Assembly: GCF_019139675.1 (NCBI RefSeq)
Contig: NZ_CP077077.1
Coordinates: forward strand, 4,030,001 to 4,094,000
Reading direction: 5' to 3'
DNA from: Pseudomonas maumuensis
GTDB lineage: Bacteria > Pseudomonadota > Gammaproteobacteria > Pseudomonadales > Pseudomonadaceae
Length of the DNA: 64,000 nt
This document shows, one piece after another, positions 1-8,952 of this stretch (positions are counted from its first letter, which is position 1; every line of letters starts with the position of its first letter). The position numbers and the translations under genes were made by a program. Under the pieces are notes generated by a model, which was not told the DNA's origin, did not search any database, and was given only the letters and a program-made list of their open reading frames with translations.

Positions 1-3000
1 GCTTTCGCTGCTGGCCTTGACGTAGGTGCCGATACCACCGTTCCACAGCAGGTCCACCGGGGCTTGCAGCAGGGCATGCAGCAGTTCGGTCGGGGTCAGG
101 CGGTCGGCCTCGATGGCGAAGCGTTCCTTCATCTGCGGGCTGATAGCGATGCTCTTGGCGCTACGCGGGAAGATCCCGCCGCCTTCGGACATGATGCCGG
201 TGTCGTAGTCGCTCCAGGCCGAGCGCGGCAGGTCGAACAGGCGCTTGCGCTCGGCAAAGCTGGTGGCCGGGTCCGGATTCGGGTCGATGAAGATGTGCAG
301 GTGGTTGAATGCCGCCACCAGTTGCAGCTTGTCGGACATCAGCAGGCCGTTGCCGAACACGTCGCCGGCCATGTCGCCGACACCGACCACGGTGATCGGG
401 TCTTCCTGCACGTTGATGCCGCGCTCGCGGAAGTGGCGCTGCACGCCCACCCACGCGCCGCGGGCGGTGATGCCCATCTTCTTGTGGTCATAGCCGGCCG
501 AGCCGCCCGAGGCGAACGCATCGCCCAGCCAGAAGCCGTAGTCGATGGCGATGCCGTTGGCGATGTCGGAGAAGGTCGCAGTGCCTTTGTCGGCCGCCAC
601 CACCAGGTACGGATCGTCGTCATCGTGACGCACCACGTTGGCCGGCGGCACCACGCCACCGTCCTTGAGGTTGTCGGTGATGTCGAGCAGGCCGGAAATG
701 AAGATGCGGTAGCACGCCACGCCTTCGGCGGCGATCTCGTCACGGCTGCCGCCCAGTGGCAGGCGGCGCGGCAGGAAGCCGCCCTTGGCGCCCACCGGTA
801 CGATCACCGAGTTCTTCACCTGCTGGGCCTTGACCAGGCCGAGCACCTCGGTGCGGAAGTCTTCCTCGCGGTCCGACCAGCGCAGGCCGCCGCGGGCGAC
901 GTTGCCGAAACGCAGGTGTACGCCTTCGACCCGGGGCGAATAGACGAAGATCTCGAACTTCGGCACCGGCTTGGGCAGCTCGGGGATCAGCTTGGGATTG
1001 AACTTGAAGCTGAAGTACGACTTGTTCTGGCCGTTGGCGTCCGGTTGGTAGAAGTTGGTGCGCAGGGTGGCCTTTATCAGGTCCAGGTAGCGGCGCAGGA
1101 TGCGGTCCTCGTTGAGCACCTGAACTTCGTCCAGGGCGCTGAGGATCGCCTGCTCCAGGCGCTGCTGCTTGTCGTCCAGGTCCTCCTGGGTCAGCTTGCG
1201 CGCCAGGTAGAAGCGGGTCTTGAACAACCGGGTCAGCTCACGAGCGATGTCGGTGTGGTTGTTCAGGGTGCTGGCGATGTAGCCCAGGTCGAAGCCCAGG
1301 CGGATCTGCTTGAGGTAGCGGGCGTAGGCACGCAGCAGCGCGACGTCGCGCCATGGCAGGCCGGCGGTCAGCACCAGACGGTTGAACGCATCGTTCTCGG
1401 CGTCGCCCTTGACGATATGGACGAAGGCGTCCTGGAAGGTGTCGTTGAGTTGCTGGATGTCGAGGTTGAGGCCTTCGCTGTAGGTGAAGGCGAAGTCGTG
1501 GATCCAGAACTCACGGCCACTGGCGTGGCGCAGGCGGTAGGGGAACTCGCCGAGCACGCGCAGGCCGAGGTTTTCCAGGATCGGCAGCACGTCCGACAGC
1601 GCCAGCGGCGTATCGGCGTGGTACAGCTTGCAGTGCAGCGTGCGCTCACCGAGCTGGGTGAGCGGCTGATAGAAGCTCATGGCCAGCGGCTTGGCCTCGG
1701 ACAGGTTGAGCACATGCTGCATGTCGACCACCGCCGAATGCGCGGCGAAGCGCTCGCGGTAGCCGGCCGGGAAGCCTTTCGGGAAGTCGGCGAGGATGTT
1801 GGTGCCGTGGGCCTCGCCGAAGTTCTCCACCACCAGCGCCGAGAAGTCGTCCTGCCACGAACGGCAGGCCTGGATCACTTCCTTTTCCAACTGCTGCGGG
1901 TCGATATCGATGCGGTTCTTCGGGTCGACCCGCAGGATCAGTTGCACACGGGCCAGCACCGACTCGGAGAAGAAGGTCCAGAACTCGCAGTCGGTGGCCT
2001 TCAGGCGCTCCATCAACACCTGCTGGATCTTCTGCCGCACCTCGGTGGAGTAGATCTCGCGCGGCACGTAGGCCAGGCAGTAGCAGAAGCGACCGTACGG
2101 ATCCTTGCGCAAGAACACGCGGATCTTGTTGCGCTCCTGGATCTGCACGATCGACATGGCGGTGCTGAACAGCTCGTCCACCGGGGTCTGGAACAGGTCG
2201 TCGCGGGGCAGCACTTCCAGGACCTGGGCCAATTCCTTGCCCAGGTGCGCCTTCGGGTCGAAGTGCGAGCGGCGCTCGACTTCGGCGACCTTGCCGCGAA
2301 TGTAGGGGATGGTATGCACGCTCTCGCCGTACACCGACGAAGTGTACAGGCCCATGAAGCGGCATTCCTTGATGACCTTGCCGTCCGCATCGATCTGGCG
2401 GATCGACACGTAGTCGGGGTAAGCCGGGCGGTGTACGCGGCTTGGCTGCGAGGCCTTGGCGAACGATAGCAGGCGCGGTTCGCGCAGGTAGGCGACGGCG
2501 TAGTCCTCGATGCGCAGGTCATCGGCGCCCAGGCCTGCACGCAGCAGGCGGGCCAGGCCGAGGAACGAAGCCTCGTCATAGACCAGGTGACCGCCGTCGG
2601 CGTCGGACTCGACGGTGAACTCCTCGTAGCCGAGGAAGGTGAAATGGTTGTCCAGCAGCCACGACAGGAAGCTCTTCACCTCGGCCTTGTCGTTCTGCGC
2701 GGGGCCGAAGGCGTTCTGCTCCACCAGGTCCAGCAGCTCGCGAATCTTGGCTTTCATCGGCTCGAAGTCGGCGACCACGCCGCGCACCTCGGCCAGCACC
2801 TGTTCCAGCTCCATGCTCAGGGTGTTGAGCTCGGCGGTGCTGGAGCAGCGGTCGATTTCCAGGTACATCAGCGACTCATGGCTGACGCCCTCGCCGAGGG
2901 TACCCTTGGGCAGCAGCTCGACCAGTTCGCCCTTGGCGCCGCGGCGCACGCTGAGCACGGTGGTCTGCAAGGTGTGAATGCTGTAGCCGCGACGGTTGAG

Positions 3001-3339
3001 CTCGGTGCGTACCGAGTCGACCAGGAACGGCAGGTCGTGATGCAGCACCTCGACCACGGTGTGCGTGGACTGCCAGCCGTGGCGTTCGTAATCGGGGTTG
3101 TAGACCCGTACCTGCGGGTGCTCGGCGTCGAAGCGCTCGATGATGCGCCAGGCGGACAGCGTGCAGCCGGCCAGGTCGGACAGCCTGCGCTGAGTGAGTT
3201 CGTCCAGAGAGATGATGCCGAAGAACTGTTCGGCGAACAGCGCCACTTGTGGCAGGGACTGTTCGCTGATGTGCTGCGCCAGGGCCGCTTGCAGTTGATG
3301 CTGGAAGTCGGCTTTGCTGGCTGCGGTGAAGAACGCCAT
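1..3339 (-). CDS. gdhB: NAD-specific glutamate dehydrogenase, large type (C-terminus cut by window edge)
   Basis: Oxidatively deaminates glutamate to 2-oxoglutarate with NAD; a cytoplasmic, catabolic enzyme. The frame is open from the ATG at 3339 to the window edge, giving 1113 residues; this large family is about 1600 residues, so roughly the last third lies outside. The N-terminus reads MAFFTAASKADFQHQLQAAL. The catalytic dehydrogenase core is recognisable from about residue 790 on (KNSVIVPVGAKGGFLPRR, then GGSAGYDHKKMGITARGAW and DMAGDVFGNGLL). The long N-terminal part is the regulatory region typical of the 180-kDa class. It is transcribed divergently from the small gene at 3630. The whole gene is covered by a long antisense open frame, which I regard as a codon-bias shadow. 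Confidence 0.95.
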   Translation of the reverse strand, partial: MAFFTAASKADFQHQLQAALAQHISEQSLPQVALFAEQFFGIISLDELTQRRLSDLAGCTLSAWRIIERFDAEHPQVRVYNPDYERHGWQSTHTVVEVLHHDLPFLVDSVRTELNRRGYSIHTLQTTVLSVRRGAKGELVELLPKGTLGEGVSHESLMYLEIDRCSSTAELNTLSMELEQVLAEVRGVVADFEPMKAKIRELLDLVEQNAFGPAQNDKAEVKSFLSWLLDNHFTFLGYEEFTVESDADGGHLVYDEASFLGLARLLRAGLGADDLRIEDYAVAYLREPRLLSFAKASQPSRVHRPAYPDYVSIRQIDADGKVIKECRFMGLYTSSVYGESVHTIPYIRGKVAEVERRSHFDPKAHLGKELAQVLEVLPRDDLFQTPVDELFSTAMSIVQIQERNKIRVFLRKDPYGRFCYCLAYVPREIYSTEVRQKIQQVLMERLKATDCEFWTFFSESVLARVQLILRVDPKNRIDIDPQQLEKEVIQACRSWQDDFSALVVENFGEAHGTNILADFPKGFPAGYRERFAAHSAVVDMQHVLNLSEAKPLAMSFYQPLTQLGERTLHCKLYHADTPLALSDVLPILENLGLRVLGEFPYRLRHASGREFWIHDFAFTYSEGLNLDIQQLNDTFQDAFVHIVKGDAENDAFNRLVLTAGLPWRDVALLRAYARYLKQIRLGFDLGYIASTLNNHTDIARELTRLFKTRFYLARKLTQEDLDDKQQRLEQAILSALDEVQVLNEDRILRRYLDLIKATLRTNFYQPDANGQNKSYFSFKFNPKLIPELPKPVPKFEIFVYSPRVEGVHLRFGNVARGGLRWSDREEDFRTEVLGLVKAQQVKNSVIVPVGAKGGFLPRRLPLGGSRDEIAAEGVACYRIFISGLLDITDNLKDGGVVPPANVVRHDDDDPYLVVAADKGTATFSDIANGIAIDYGFWLGDAFASGGSAGYDHKKMGITARGAWVGVQRHFRERGINVQEDPITVVGVGDMAGDVFGNGLLMSDKLQLVAAFNHLHIFIDPNPDPATSFAERKRLFDLPRSAWSDYDTGIMSEGGGIFPRSAKSIAISPQMKERFAIEADRLTPTELLHALLQAPVDLLWNGGIGTYVKASSES

Positions 3340-3629
3340 CTGTGGTACTCCGCTTGGGCTTTGTTATAGGTGAAGCGTCACGTACATGCGCCTTGTACGG
3401 ATCAACCATAGCCAACCCGTGGCAAGACAGAAGCGTTGGGTGCCTGCAAAAGCGACTGCCAGGTGGCTGTGCCTTTACGGGAACCCATCAACTGGGCAGC
3501 TTAACGACTGAACGGTCACTTGGGCTTGCAGCGCTGCGACAATTTCGGTCAATGCGCGGTAACTTTACGTTTATCAGTGTGCGTAAGGCTGTCAGAATTC
3601 CTTCTCATTTCCATTGATCCGAGTGCGCC
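3340..3629. other. Intergenic region between divergent genes
   Basis: 290 bases between the divergent starts of gdhB and the gene at 3630. It should hold both promoters. I see no convincing sigma-70 pair, hairpin or repeat; several weak AT-rich hexamers are present but none is well spaced. Confidence 0.5.
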
Positions 3630-3983
3630 ATGCAATTGAAAACCGCCCTGCTCTTCGCCACCCCCTGCGACGACGAGGAAGACAACATGGCGACCCTGTG
3701 CTGCCACAGCGACAAGGGCCAGATGTTCCTGCTGACCCGCTACCCGGACGAGGACACCGTTGACCTGACCCTGGACGACGAGCCGTCGACGCTGGACGGG
3801 CTGAAGGTGACCTTGAGCGCCAGCCGCCTGCTGATCGAGGTGGCAGCCGGGGATCGCGATGCGCTGAAGGGCGACGAGGAACTGGAGATCATCCTGACCA
3901 GCGCCGGCACCGACCTGGACGAAGTGAAGGAAACCCTGCGCAACATCCTCGACGGTACCGGGACGTTCGTATCCGAGATCTAA
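3630..3983 (+). CDS. Conserved small acidic protein of unknown function
   Basis: A 117-residue protein, rich in Asp and Glu, with no signal peptide or membrane segment, so probably cytoplasmic. I do not recognise a named domain. The codon usage (strong G/C third position) and position between two recognisable genes support a real gene. It starts MQLKTALLFATPCDDEEDNM. It has a Cys pair at residues 24-25 (TLCCHSD) and a C-terminal half of alternating strand-like and helix-like segments. A second in-frame Met lies at residue 20. It stands alone, with gdhB divergent upstream and the GntR-type regulator starting about 120 bases downstream. No strong Shine-Dalgarno sequence is visible. Confidence 0.7.
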   Translation: MQLKTALLFATPCDDEEDNMATLCCHSDKGQMFLLTRYPDEDTVDLTLDDEPSTLDGLKVTLSASRLLIEVAAGDRDALKGDEELEIILTSAGTDLDEVKETLRNILDGTGTFVSEI

Positions 3984-4068
3984 GAGGGTCATTCGGGCCT
4001 CCTCGCGGGGCTCGAGTCTTCCGCGGTGAAGGCACAACACCATTGACAGCCGAAGGCGCGAGCAGGCA

Positions 4069-4085
4069 TTGTCTGACAACCTGAC
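4069..4085 (+). promoter_or_regulatory. Candidate operator of the FCD/GntR regulator, upstream site
   Basis: TTGTCTGACAA at 4069-4079 is a perfect 11-base inverted repeat (TTGTC-T-GACAA), followed by CCTGAC. It lies 27 bases before the regulator start. The 13-base core TCTGACAACCTGA recurs upstream of the oxidase gene at 4868-4880. GntR/FadR-type repressors bind short palindromes of this size, so autoregulation is likely. A possible -35 TTGACA is at 4043-4048. Confidence 0.6.
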
Positions 4086-4105
4086 CAATAGGCATCCGCA
4101 CGTCC

Positions 4106-4816
4106 ATGCTAGAGCTCCAGCGCCCCGACACCCTCGTTGAACGCGTCGTCAGCGCCATCCGCGCCGAGATCGATGCCGGCCGCCTGGCCGCCGAGTCGCG
4201 CCTGCCCACCGAACAGCAACTGGCCGAACAGCTCAATGTCAGTCGCTCGGTGGTGCGCGAGGCGGTGGCGCAGCTCAAGGCCGACGGCGTGCTGATCGCT
4301 CGCCGCGGGCTCGGTTCCTATATCTCGCAGACCCCCAACGGCACGGTGTTCCGCTTCCCCGGCAGCAACGGGCGCAAGCCGGACCTGGTGCAGATGTTCG
4401 AGATGCGCCTGTGGATCGAGACCCAGGCCGCCGCCATCGCCGCCCGCCGCCGCGACGGCGATGACCTGAATCGCATGGCTTTCGCCCTGGGCACCATGGA
4501 GAACCCGCGCAGCGACTTCGCCACCGCCGCTGCCGCCGACGTGGCCTTCCACCGAGCTATCGCCGAAGCCAGTAAGAACGACTATTTCGTCGCCTTCCAC
4601 GATTTCCTCGGTGGCCAGCTGGCCGCCGCGCGCCGCACCGCCTGGGAAAACTCCGCCACCCCGGCGGTGGGCGGCTCGGCCGACGCCCTGCGCGAACATC
4701 GGGCGCTGTACCAGGCTATCTTCGACGGTGATCGCCATGCGGCCGCCGCTTGCGCCGAAGCCCACCTGCGCGCCTCGGCCAAGCGCCTTAAACTCGACCT
4801 CCCCGACCTCGACTGA
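4106..4816 (+). CDS. lhgR: FCD-domain GntR-family regulator, probable L-2-hydroxyglutarate repressor
   Basis: A 236-residue transcriptional regulator with an N-terminal winged helix-turn-helix (residues about 8-75, including LPTEQQLAEQLNVSRSVVREAVAQL) and a C-terminal all-helical FCD ligand-binding domain (about 90-220) with spaced His and Asp residues (VAFHRAIAEAS, EHRALYQAI). It lies immediately upstream of and co-directional with the L-2-hydroxyglutarate oxidase gene. Regulators of this type next to lhgO in Pseudomonas putida (LhgR) repress that gene and respond to L-2-hydroxyglutarate; I assign the name from this context. The matching palindromic sites in front of both genes fit a repressor that controls itself and the oxidase. 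Confidence 0.85.
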   Translation: MLELQRPDTLVERVVSAIRAEIDAGRLAAESRLPTEQQLAEQLNVSRSVVREAVAQLKADGVLIARRGLGSYISQTPNGTVFRFPGSNGRKPDLVQMFEMRLWIETQAAAIAARRRDGDDLNRMAFALGTMENPRSDFATAAAADVAFHRAIAEASKNDYFVAFHDFLGGQLAAARRTAWENSATPAVGGSADALREHRALYQAIFDGDRHAAAACAEAHLRASAKRLKLDLPDLD

Positions 4817-4864
4817 CCCCGGAGAACCCTATCGCGACCTGGCGAGGTTTTTACGCGCATTACT

Positions 4865-4880
4865 TAGTCTGACAACCTGA
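4865..4880 (+). promoter_or_regulatory. Candidate operator in front of the oxidase gene
   Basis: TAGTCTGACAACCTGA contains the same 13-base core, TCTGACAACCTGA, as the site at 4069. It lies about 40 bases before the oxidase start, where a repressor would block transcription of the oxidase and transporter. Confidence 0.6.
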
Positions 4881-4918
4881 TAAGCAGATTCACCGACAAG
4901 AATTCCAAGGTACCCTGC

Positions 4919-6112
4919 ATGACCTACGACTACTGCATCATCGGCGGCGGCATCGTCGGCCTCGCCACTGCGATGGCCCTGCTCACCCGCCGCCCCGGCG
5001 CCTCATTGCTGATCCTGGAAAAGGAGGCCAGCCTCGGTCGCCACCAGACCGGCCACAACAGCGGCGTGATCCATGCCGGCATCTATTACGCTCCCGGCAG
5101 CCTCAAGGCCGACCTGTGCAAGCGCGGCGCCCAGGCCACCAAGGACTTCTGCACCGAGCACGGCATCGCCTTCGAGGTCTGCGGCAAGCTGCTGGTGGCC
5201 TCCAACGACCTCGAGGTGCAGCGCATGCAGGCGCTGTACGAGCGTTCGCAACAGAACGGACTGAAGGTCGAGCGCCTGGACGCAAGCGCCCTGCGTGAGC
5301 GGGAGCCGAACATCGTCGGCAAGGGCGCGCTGTTCCTCGATGCCACCGGTATCGTCGACTACCAGCAGGTATGCGACGCCATGGCCAAGGTGATTCGCCA
5401 GGCCGGTGGCGAGGTGCGCCTGTCCACCGCCGTGCGCGCCATCCAAGAGCATGCCGACCACGTCGCGGTCAGCGCCGACGGCAACACCTGGCGAGCACGC
5501 CAGCTGGTGGCCTGCGCCGGCCTGCAGTCCGACCGCCTGGCGCGCCTGGCCGGGGTAAGGATCGACCACCAGATCATCCCCTTCCGCGGCGAGTACTACC
5601 GCCTGCCGGCGAGCAAGAACCAGATCGTCAACCACCTGATCTACCCGATCCCCGATCCGGAGCTGCCATTCCTTGGCGTGCACCTGACGCGGATGATCGA
5701 CGGCAGCGTCACTGTCGGTCCCAACGCGGTACTTGGTTTCGGTCGGGAGAACTACCGCAAGTTCTCGGTGAACTGGCGCGATGTCGCCGAGTACGCACGC
5801 TTCCCCGGCTTCTGGAAAACCGTCTGGACCAACCTCGGCTCCGGCACCGCCGAGATGAAGAACTCGCTGTTCAAGCGCGGCTACCTGGAGCAGTGCCGCA
5901 AGTATTGTCCGTCCCTCGAAGTCGAGGACCTGCTGCCCTATGAGGCCGGCATCCGCGCCCAGGCGGTGATGCGCGACGGCACCCTGGTGCATGACTTCCT
6001 GTTCGCCGAGACGCCGCGCATGGTGCATGTGTGCAACGCACCGTCGCCGGCCGCCACCTCGGCCATCCCCATCGGCCAGATGATCGCCGAAAAGATCCTC
6101 GAGGCCCGCTGA
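4919..6112 (+). CDS. lhgO: L-2-hydroxyglutarate oxidase
   Basis: A 397-residue FAD-dependent oxidase of the DAO family that converts L-2-hydroxyglutarate to 2-oxoglutarate, usually passing electrons to the membrane quinone pool. The N-terminal dinucleotide motif (IIGGGIVGLATAM, residues about 6-18), the family hallmark RHQTGHNSGVIHAGIYY (about 41-56) and the C-terminal segment NAPSPAATSAIPIGQMIA are all visible. Length matches the family. It follows its probable repressor gene and precedes an MHS-type carboxylate transporter, so the three probably form a catabolic unit for exogenous or lysine/glutarate-derived L-2-hydroxyglutarate. Glutarate hydroxylase (csiD) is not adjacent here. Confidence 0.93.
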   Translation: MTYDYCIIGGGIVGLATAMALLTRRPGASLLILEKEASLGRHQTGHNSGVIHAGIYYAPGSLKADLCKRGAQATKDFCTEHGIAFEVCGKLLVASNDLEVQRMQALYERSQQNGLKVERLDASALREREPNIVGKGALFLDATGIVDYQQVCDAMAKVIRQAGGEVRLSTAVRAIQEHADHVAVSADGNTWRARQLVACAGLQSDRLARLAGVRIDHQIIPFRGEYYRLPASKNQIVNHLIYPIPDPELPFLGVHLTRMIDGSVTVGPNAVLGFGRENYRKFSVNWRDVAEYARFPGFWKTVWTNLGSGTAEMKNSLFKRGYLEQCRKYCPSLEVEDLLPYEAGIRAQAVMRDGTLVHDFLFAETPRMVHVCNAPSPAATSAIPIGQMIAEKILEAR

Positions 6113-6158
6113 AACACCTGCTGCATCCACAACTACAAAGACAACAAGGAAACCTCAG

Positions 6159-7487
6159 ATGTCGGTATACGAGGCGGCCTCGGCCGCGCCCGAAACCCCC
6201 GAACAGCAACGCAAGCGCCTGCGCAAGGTGGCGGCGGCGACCATCTTCGGCTCGATGTTGGAGTGGTATGACTTCTACCTGTACGCGACCATGGCGGCGA
6301 TCGTCTTCTCGAAGATCTTCTTCGACCCGAGCAACCCAGCGGTGGCCTCGCTGCTGGCATTTTCCACCTTCGCCATCGGCTTCATCGCCCGCCCGTTCGG
6401 CGGCGTGCTGTTCGGCTACCTGGGCGACCGTTTCGGGCGCAAGCATGTGCTGGTGATCACCTTTTGCATGATGGGCTTATGCACCATGCTGATCGGCCTG
6501 ATTCCCGGCTATGCCACGATCGGCATCTGGGCGCCGATCCTGCTGGTGATCATCCGCATCATCCAAGGCTTGGGCGCCGGTGCCGAGCTGTCCGGCGCGG
6601 CAGTGACCTCCTACGAGCACGCCAGCGAAGGCAAGCGCGGCAGCCAGGGTGCCTGGCCGGCGCTGGGGTTGAACCTGGGCCTGCTGCTGTCGTCGCTGAC
6701 CGTGTACCTGCTGACCATGAACGGCAACGAGTTCCTGTTGGCCGGCGGCTGGCGCATCCCGTTCATCGCCAGTATCGCCCTGGTGGCGGTGGGCCTGTGG
6801 GTGCGCAAGAGCATCCCCGAGACCCCGGACTTCAAGGAGCTGGACAAGGCCGACGACAAGCCGCAGGTGTCGCCGCTGAAGCTGCTGTTCAGGAACGACC
6901 TCAAGGGCCTGGCCGTGGTGTTCTTCGTGGCGGTGGGCTACAACGCCCTGAGCTACATCTTCAAGACCTTCTCGCTGGCCTACCTGACCCAGTTCAAAGG
7001 CGTCGAGGCGCATGTCACCTCGCTGTCGGTGACCCTTGCCAGCCTGGTGGCGATCTTCGCCGTGCCGTTCTTTGGCTGGCTGTGCGACAAGTGGAGCAGC
7101 AAGACCGTGCTGATGCTCGGTGGCGTGCTGTCGGCGCTGTTCGCCTACCCGTTCCTGCAGTTGCTTTCCACTGGCGAGCCGATGCTGATCTACGTGGCCA
7201 TCGCCATCGGCACCGGCATTCTGGCGCCGATGATGTTTGCCCCGCAGGGGTCGTTCCTCAGCCGGCAGTTCCCCACGCAGACGCGCTCGTCCGGGTTCGG
7301 CACCGGGCGAGAGGTCGGTACCGCGGTGGCCGGTGGCCTGGCGCCGCTGGGCGGGCTGGCGCTGGTGGCAGGTTCCGCGACTCATTCCACCGATGGCGTG
7401 GCGATGATTCTGGCGGTGGCTGGGGTGCTGGTGGTGTTGTTTGCGTTCTTTGACCAAGGGTGGCGGCATTCGAAGGCGAAGAACTAA
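6159..7487 (+). CDS. MHS-family MFS transporter, probable dicarboxylate or 2-hydroxyglutarate importer
   Basis: A 442-residue integral inner-membrane protein with about 12 hydrophobic segments. The family motif between helices 2 and 3 is visible (GYLGDRFGRKH, about residues 86-96), as is the early MLEWYDFYLYA signature (about 31-41) typical of the metabolite:H+ symporter family (ShiA, KgtP, ProP). It begins 46 bases after lhgO in the same direction. The location suggests uptake of L-2-hydroxyglutarate or a related C5 dicarboxylate; the substrate is inferred, not seen. No clear terminator follows; the next 500 bases hold a repeat element. Confidence 0.88.
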   Translation: MSVYEAASAAPETPEQQRKRLRKVAAATIFGSMLEWYDFYLYATMAAIVFSKIFFDPSNPAVASLLAFSTFAIGFIARPFGGVLFGYLGDRFGRKHVLVITFCMMGLCTMLIGLIPGYATIGIWAPILLVIIRIIQGLGAGAELSGAAVTSYEHASEGKRGSQGAWPALGLNLGLLLSSLTVYLLTMNGNEFLLAGGWRIPFIASIALVAVGLWVRKSIPETPDFKELDKADDKPQVSPLKLLFRNDLKGLAVVFFVAVGYNALSYIFKTFSLAYLTQFKGVEAHVTSLSVTLASLVAIFAVPFFGWLCDKWSSKTVLMLGGVLSALFAYPFLQLLSTGEPMLIYVAIAIGTGILAPMMFAPQGSFLSRQFPTQTRSSGFGTGREVGTAVAGGLAPLGGLALVAGSATHSTDGVAMILAVAGVLVVLFAFFDQGWRHSKAKN

Positions 7488-7502
7488 ACAAAGCCACGAT
7501 CC

Positions 7503-7536
7503 GATCTTGATCTTGATCTTGATCTTGATCTTGATC
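7503..7536. repeat. GATCTT hexanucleotide array, left border of dispersed element
   Basis: Five perfect tandem GATCTT units followed by GATC. It lies just after the transporter gene and 23 bases before the 55-bp conserved module. A second, different hexamer array (GGGATC) marks the other side at 7818-7845. Confidence 0.9.
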
Positions 7537-7558
7537 GCAAGATTAACTGCGTAGTCCC

Positions 7559-7613
7559 TAGCGACAGCTGCGTTAGTTCAGGCGCCGCCCGTAACTTCGC
7601 GACTTCAGGAGGC
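7559..7613 (+). repeat. Conserved 55-bp module, copy 1
   Basis: From TAGCGACAGCTGCG to GACTTCAGGAGGC. The same module recurs in the same orientation at 35553-35607 with about seven differences, sharing an uninterrupted CAGGCGCCGCCCGTAACTT. Copy 1 forms the left end of a roughly 200-bp structured element. Confidence 0.8.
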
Positions 7614-7776
7614 CGAACGGAGGTCTTGCGGAGGGAGGTGACGGGCATGGATGCCCGTCAAGCGCTGCGCCCCAGGATGGGGCGTTCAGCGCGGTCCTCC
7701 CGGGAGCAAGGCCGGAGTGAGGGGACCCGGAGCGAAGCGGAGGGCCGAATGAAGTCGCAATTTGTGTCGCCTGAAC
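7576..7776 (+). repeat. 201-bp structured dispersed element with terminal inverted repeats
   Basis: The ends pair: GTTCAGGCG (7576-7584) with CGCCTGAAC (7768-7776), and GCGACTTC (7599-7606) with GAAGTCGC (7751-7758). Inside are two further strong hairpins: TGACGGGCAT/ATGCCCGTCA (7639-7660, 2-base loop) and CGCCCC/GGGGCG (7668-7684). The whole could fold as an RNA or a cruciform. No transposase is present. I have the impression that similar sequences with flanking hexamer arrays are common in P. putida-group genomes; that is recollection, not a search result. Confidence 0.6.
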
Positions 7777-7790
7777 TATCGCGCGCTTAG
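7647..7790 (+). CDS. Possible 47-residue ORF inside the dispersed element
   Basis: ATG at 7647 follows a good Shine-Dalgarno-like GGAGGG/GAGGTG and runs to TAG at 7788. The product begins MDARQALRPRMGRS and is very rich in Arg, Ser, Glu and Gly. Its start codon sits inside a perfect stem-loop (7639-7660), which would hide it in the RNA. The Arg-rich composition is also what a random frame in such GC-rich repeats gives, so translation is doubtful. Confidence 0.25.
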   Translation: MDARQALRPRMGRSARSSREQGRSEGTRSEAEGRMKSQFVSPELSRA

Positions 7791-7817
7791 AAGCAAGAGC
7801 AAGGCAACGGCAAGAGC

Positions 7818-7845
7818 GGGATCGGGATCGGGATCGGGATCGGGA
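7818..7845. repeat. GGGATC hexanucleotide array, right border of dispersed element
   Basis: Four perfect tandem GGGATC units followed by GGGA. It lies about 40 bases after the end of the structured element and 144 bases before the moxR start. Confidence 0.9.
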
Positions 7846-7988
7846 CAGTCTTCCTCCAACCAACCCATCCTTTACACGTTTTTTGCAAACCCCCATTGGT
7901 CCCCGCCCCCCCGGATGGATTAAAGTATCCCCCCTCGCCCGGCATCCGCTCCCAGCGCGCCAGGGCCCATCCCCAGGAACCGTCAACG

Positions 7989-8948
<960 letters not shown>

Positions 8949-8952
8949 CCCC

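Noticed and set aside
64..2469. An 801-codon open frame on the plus strand across the glutamate dehydrogenase gene
   Set aside because: It is antisense to a clearly recognisable gene; its sequence is low-information (His, Gln, Ala, Val rich), as expected of the reverse strand of GC-rich codons.
7503..7845. Tandem hexamers as a CRISPR-like array
   Set aside because: Units are 6 bases, directly contiguous and without spacers; no cas gene nearby.
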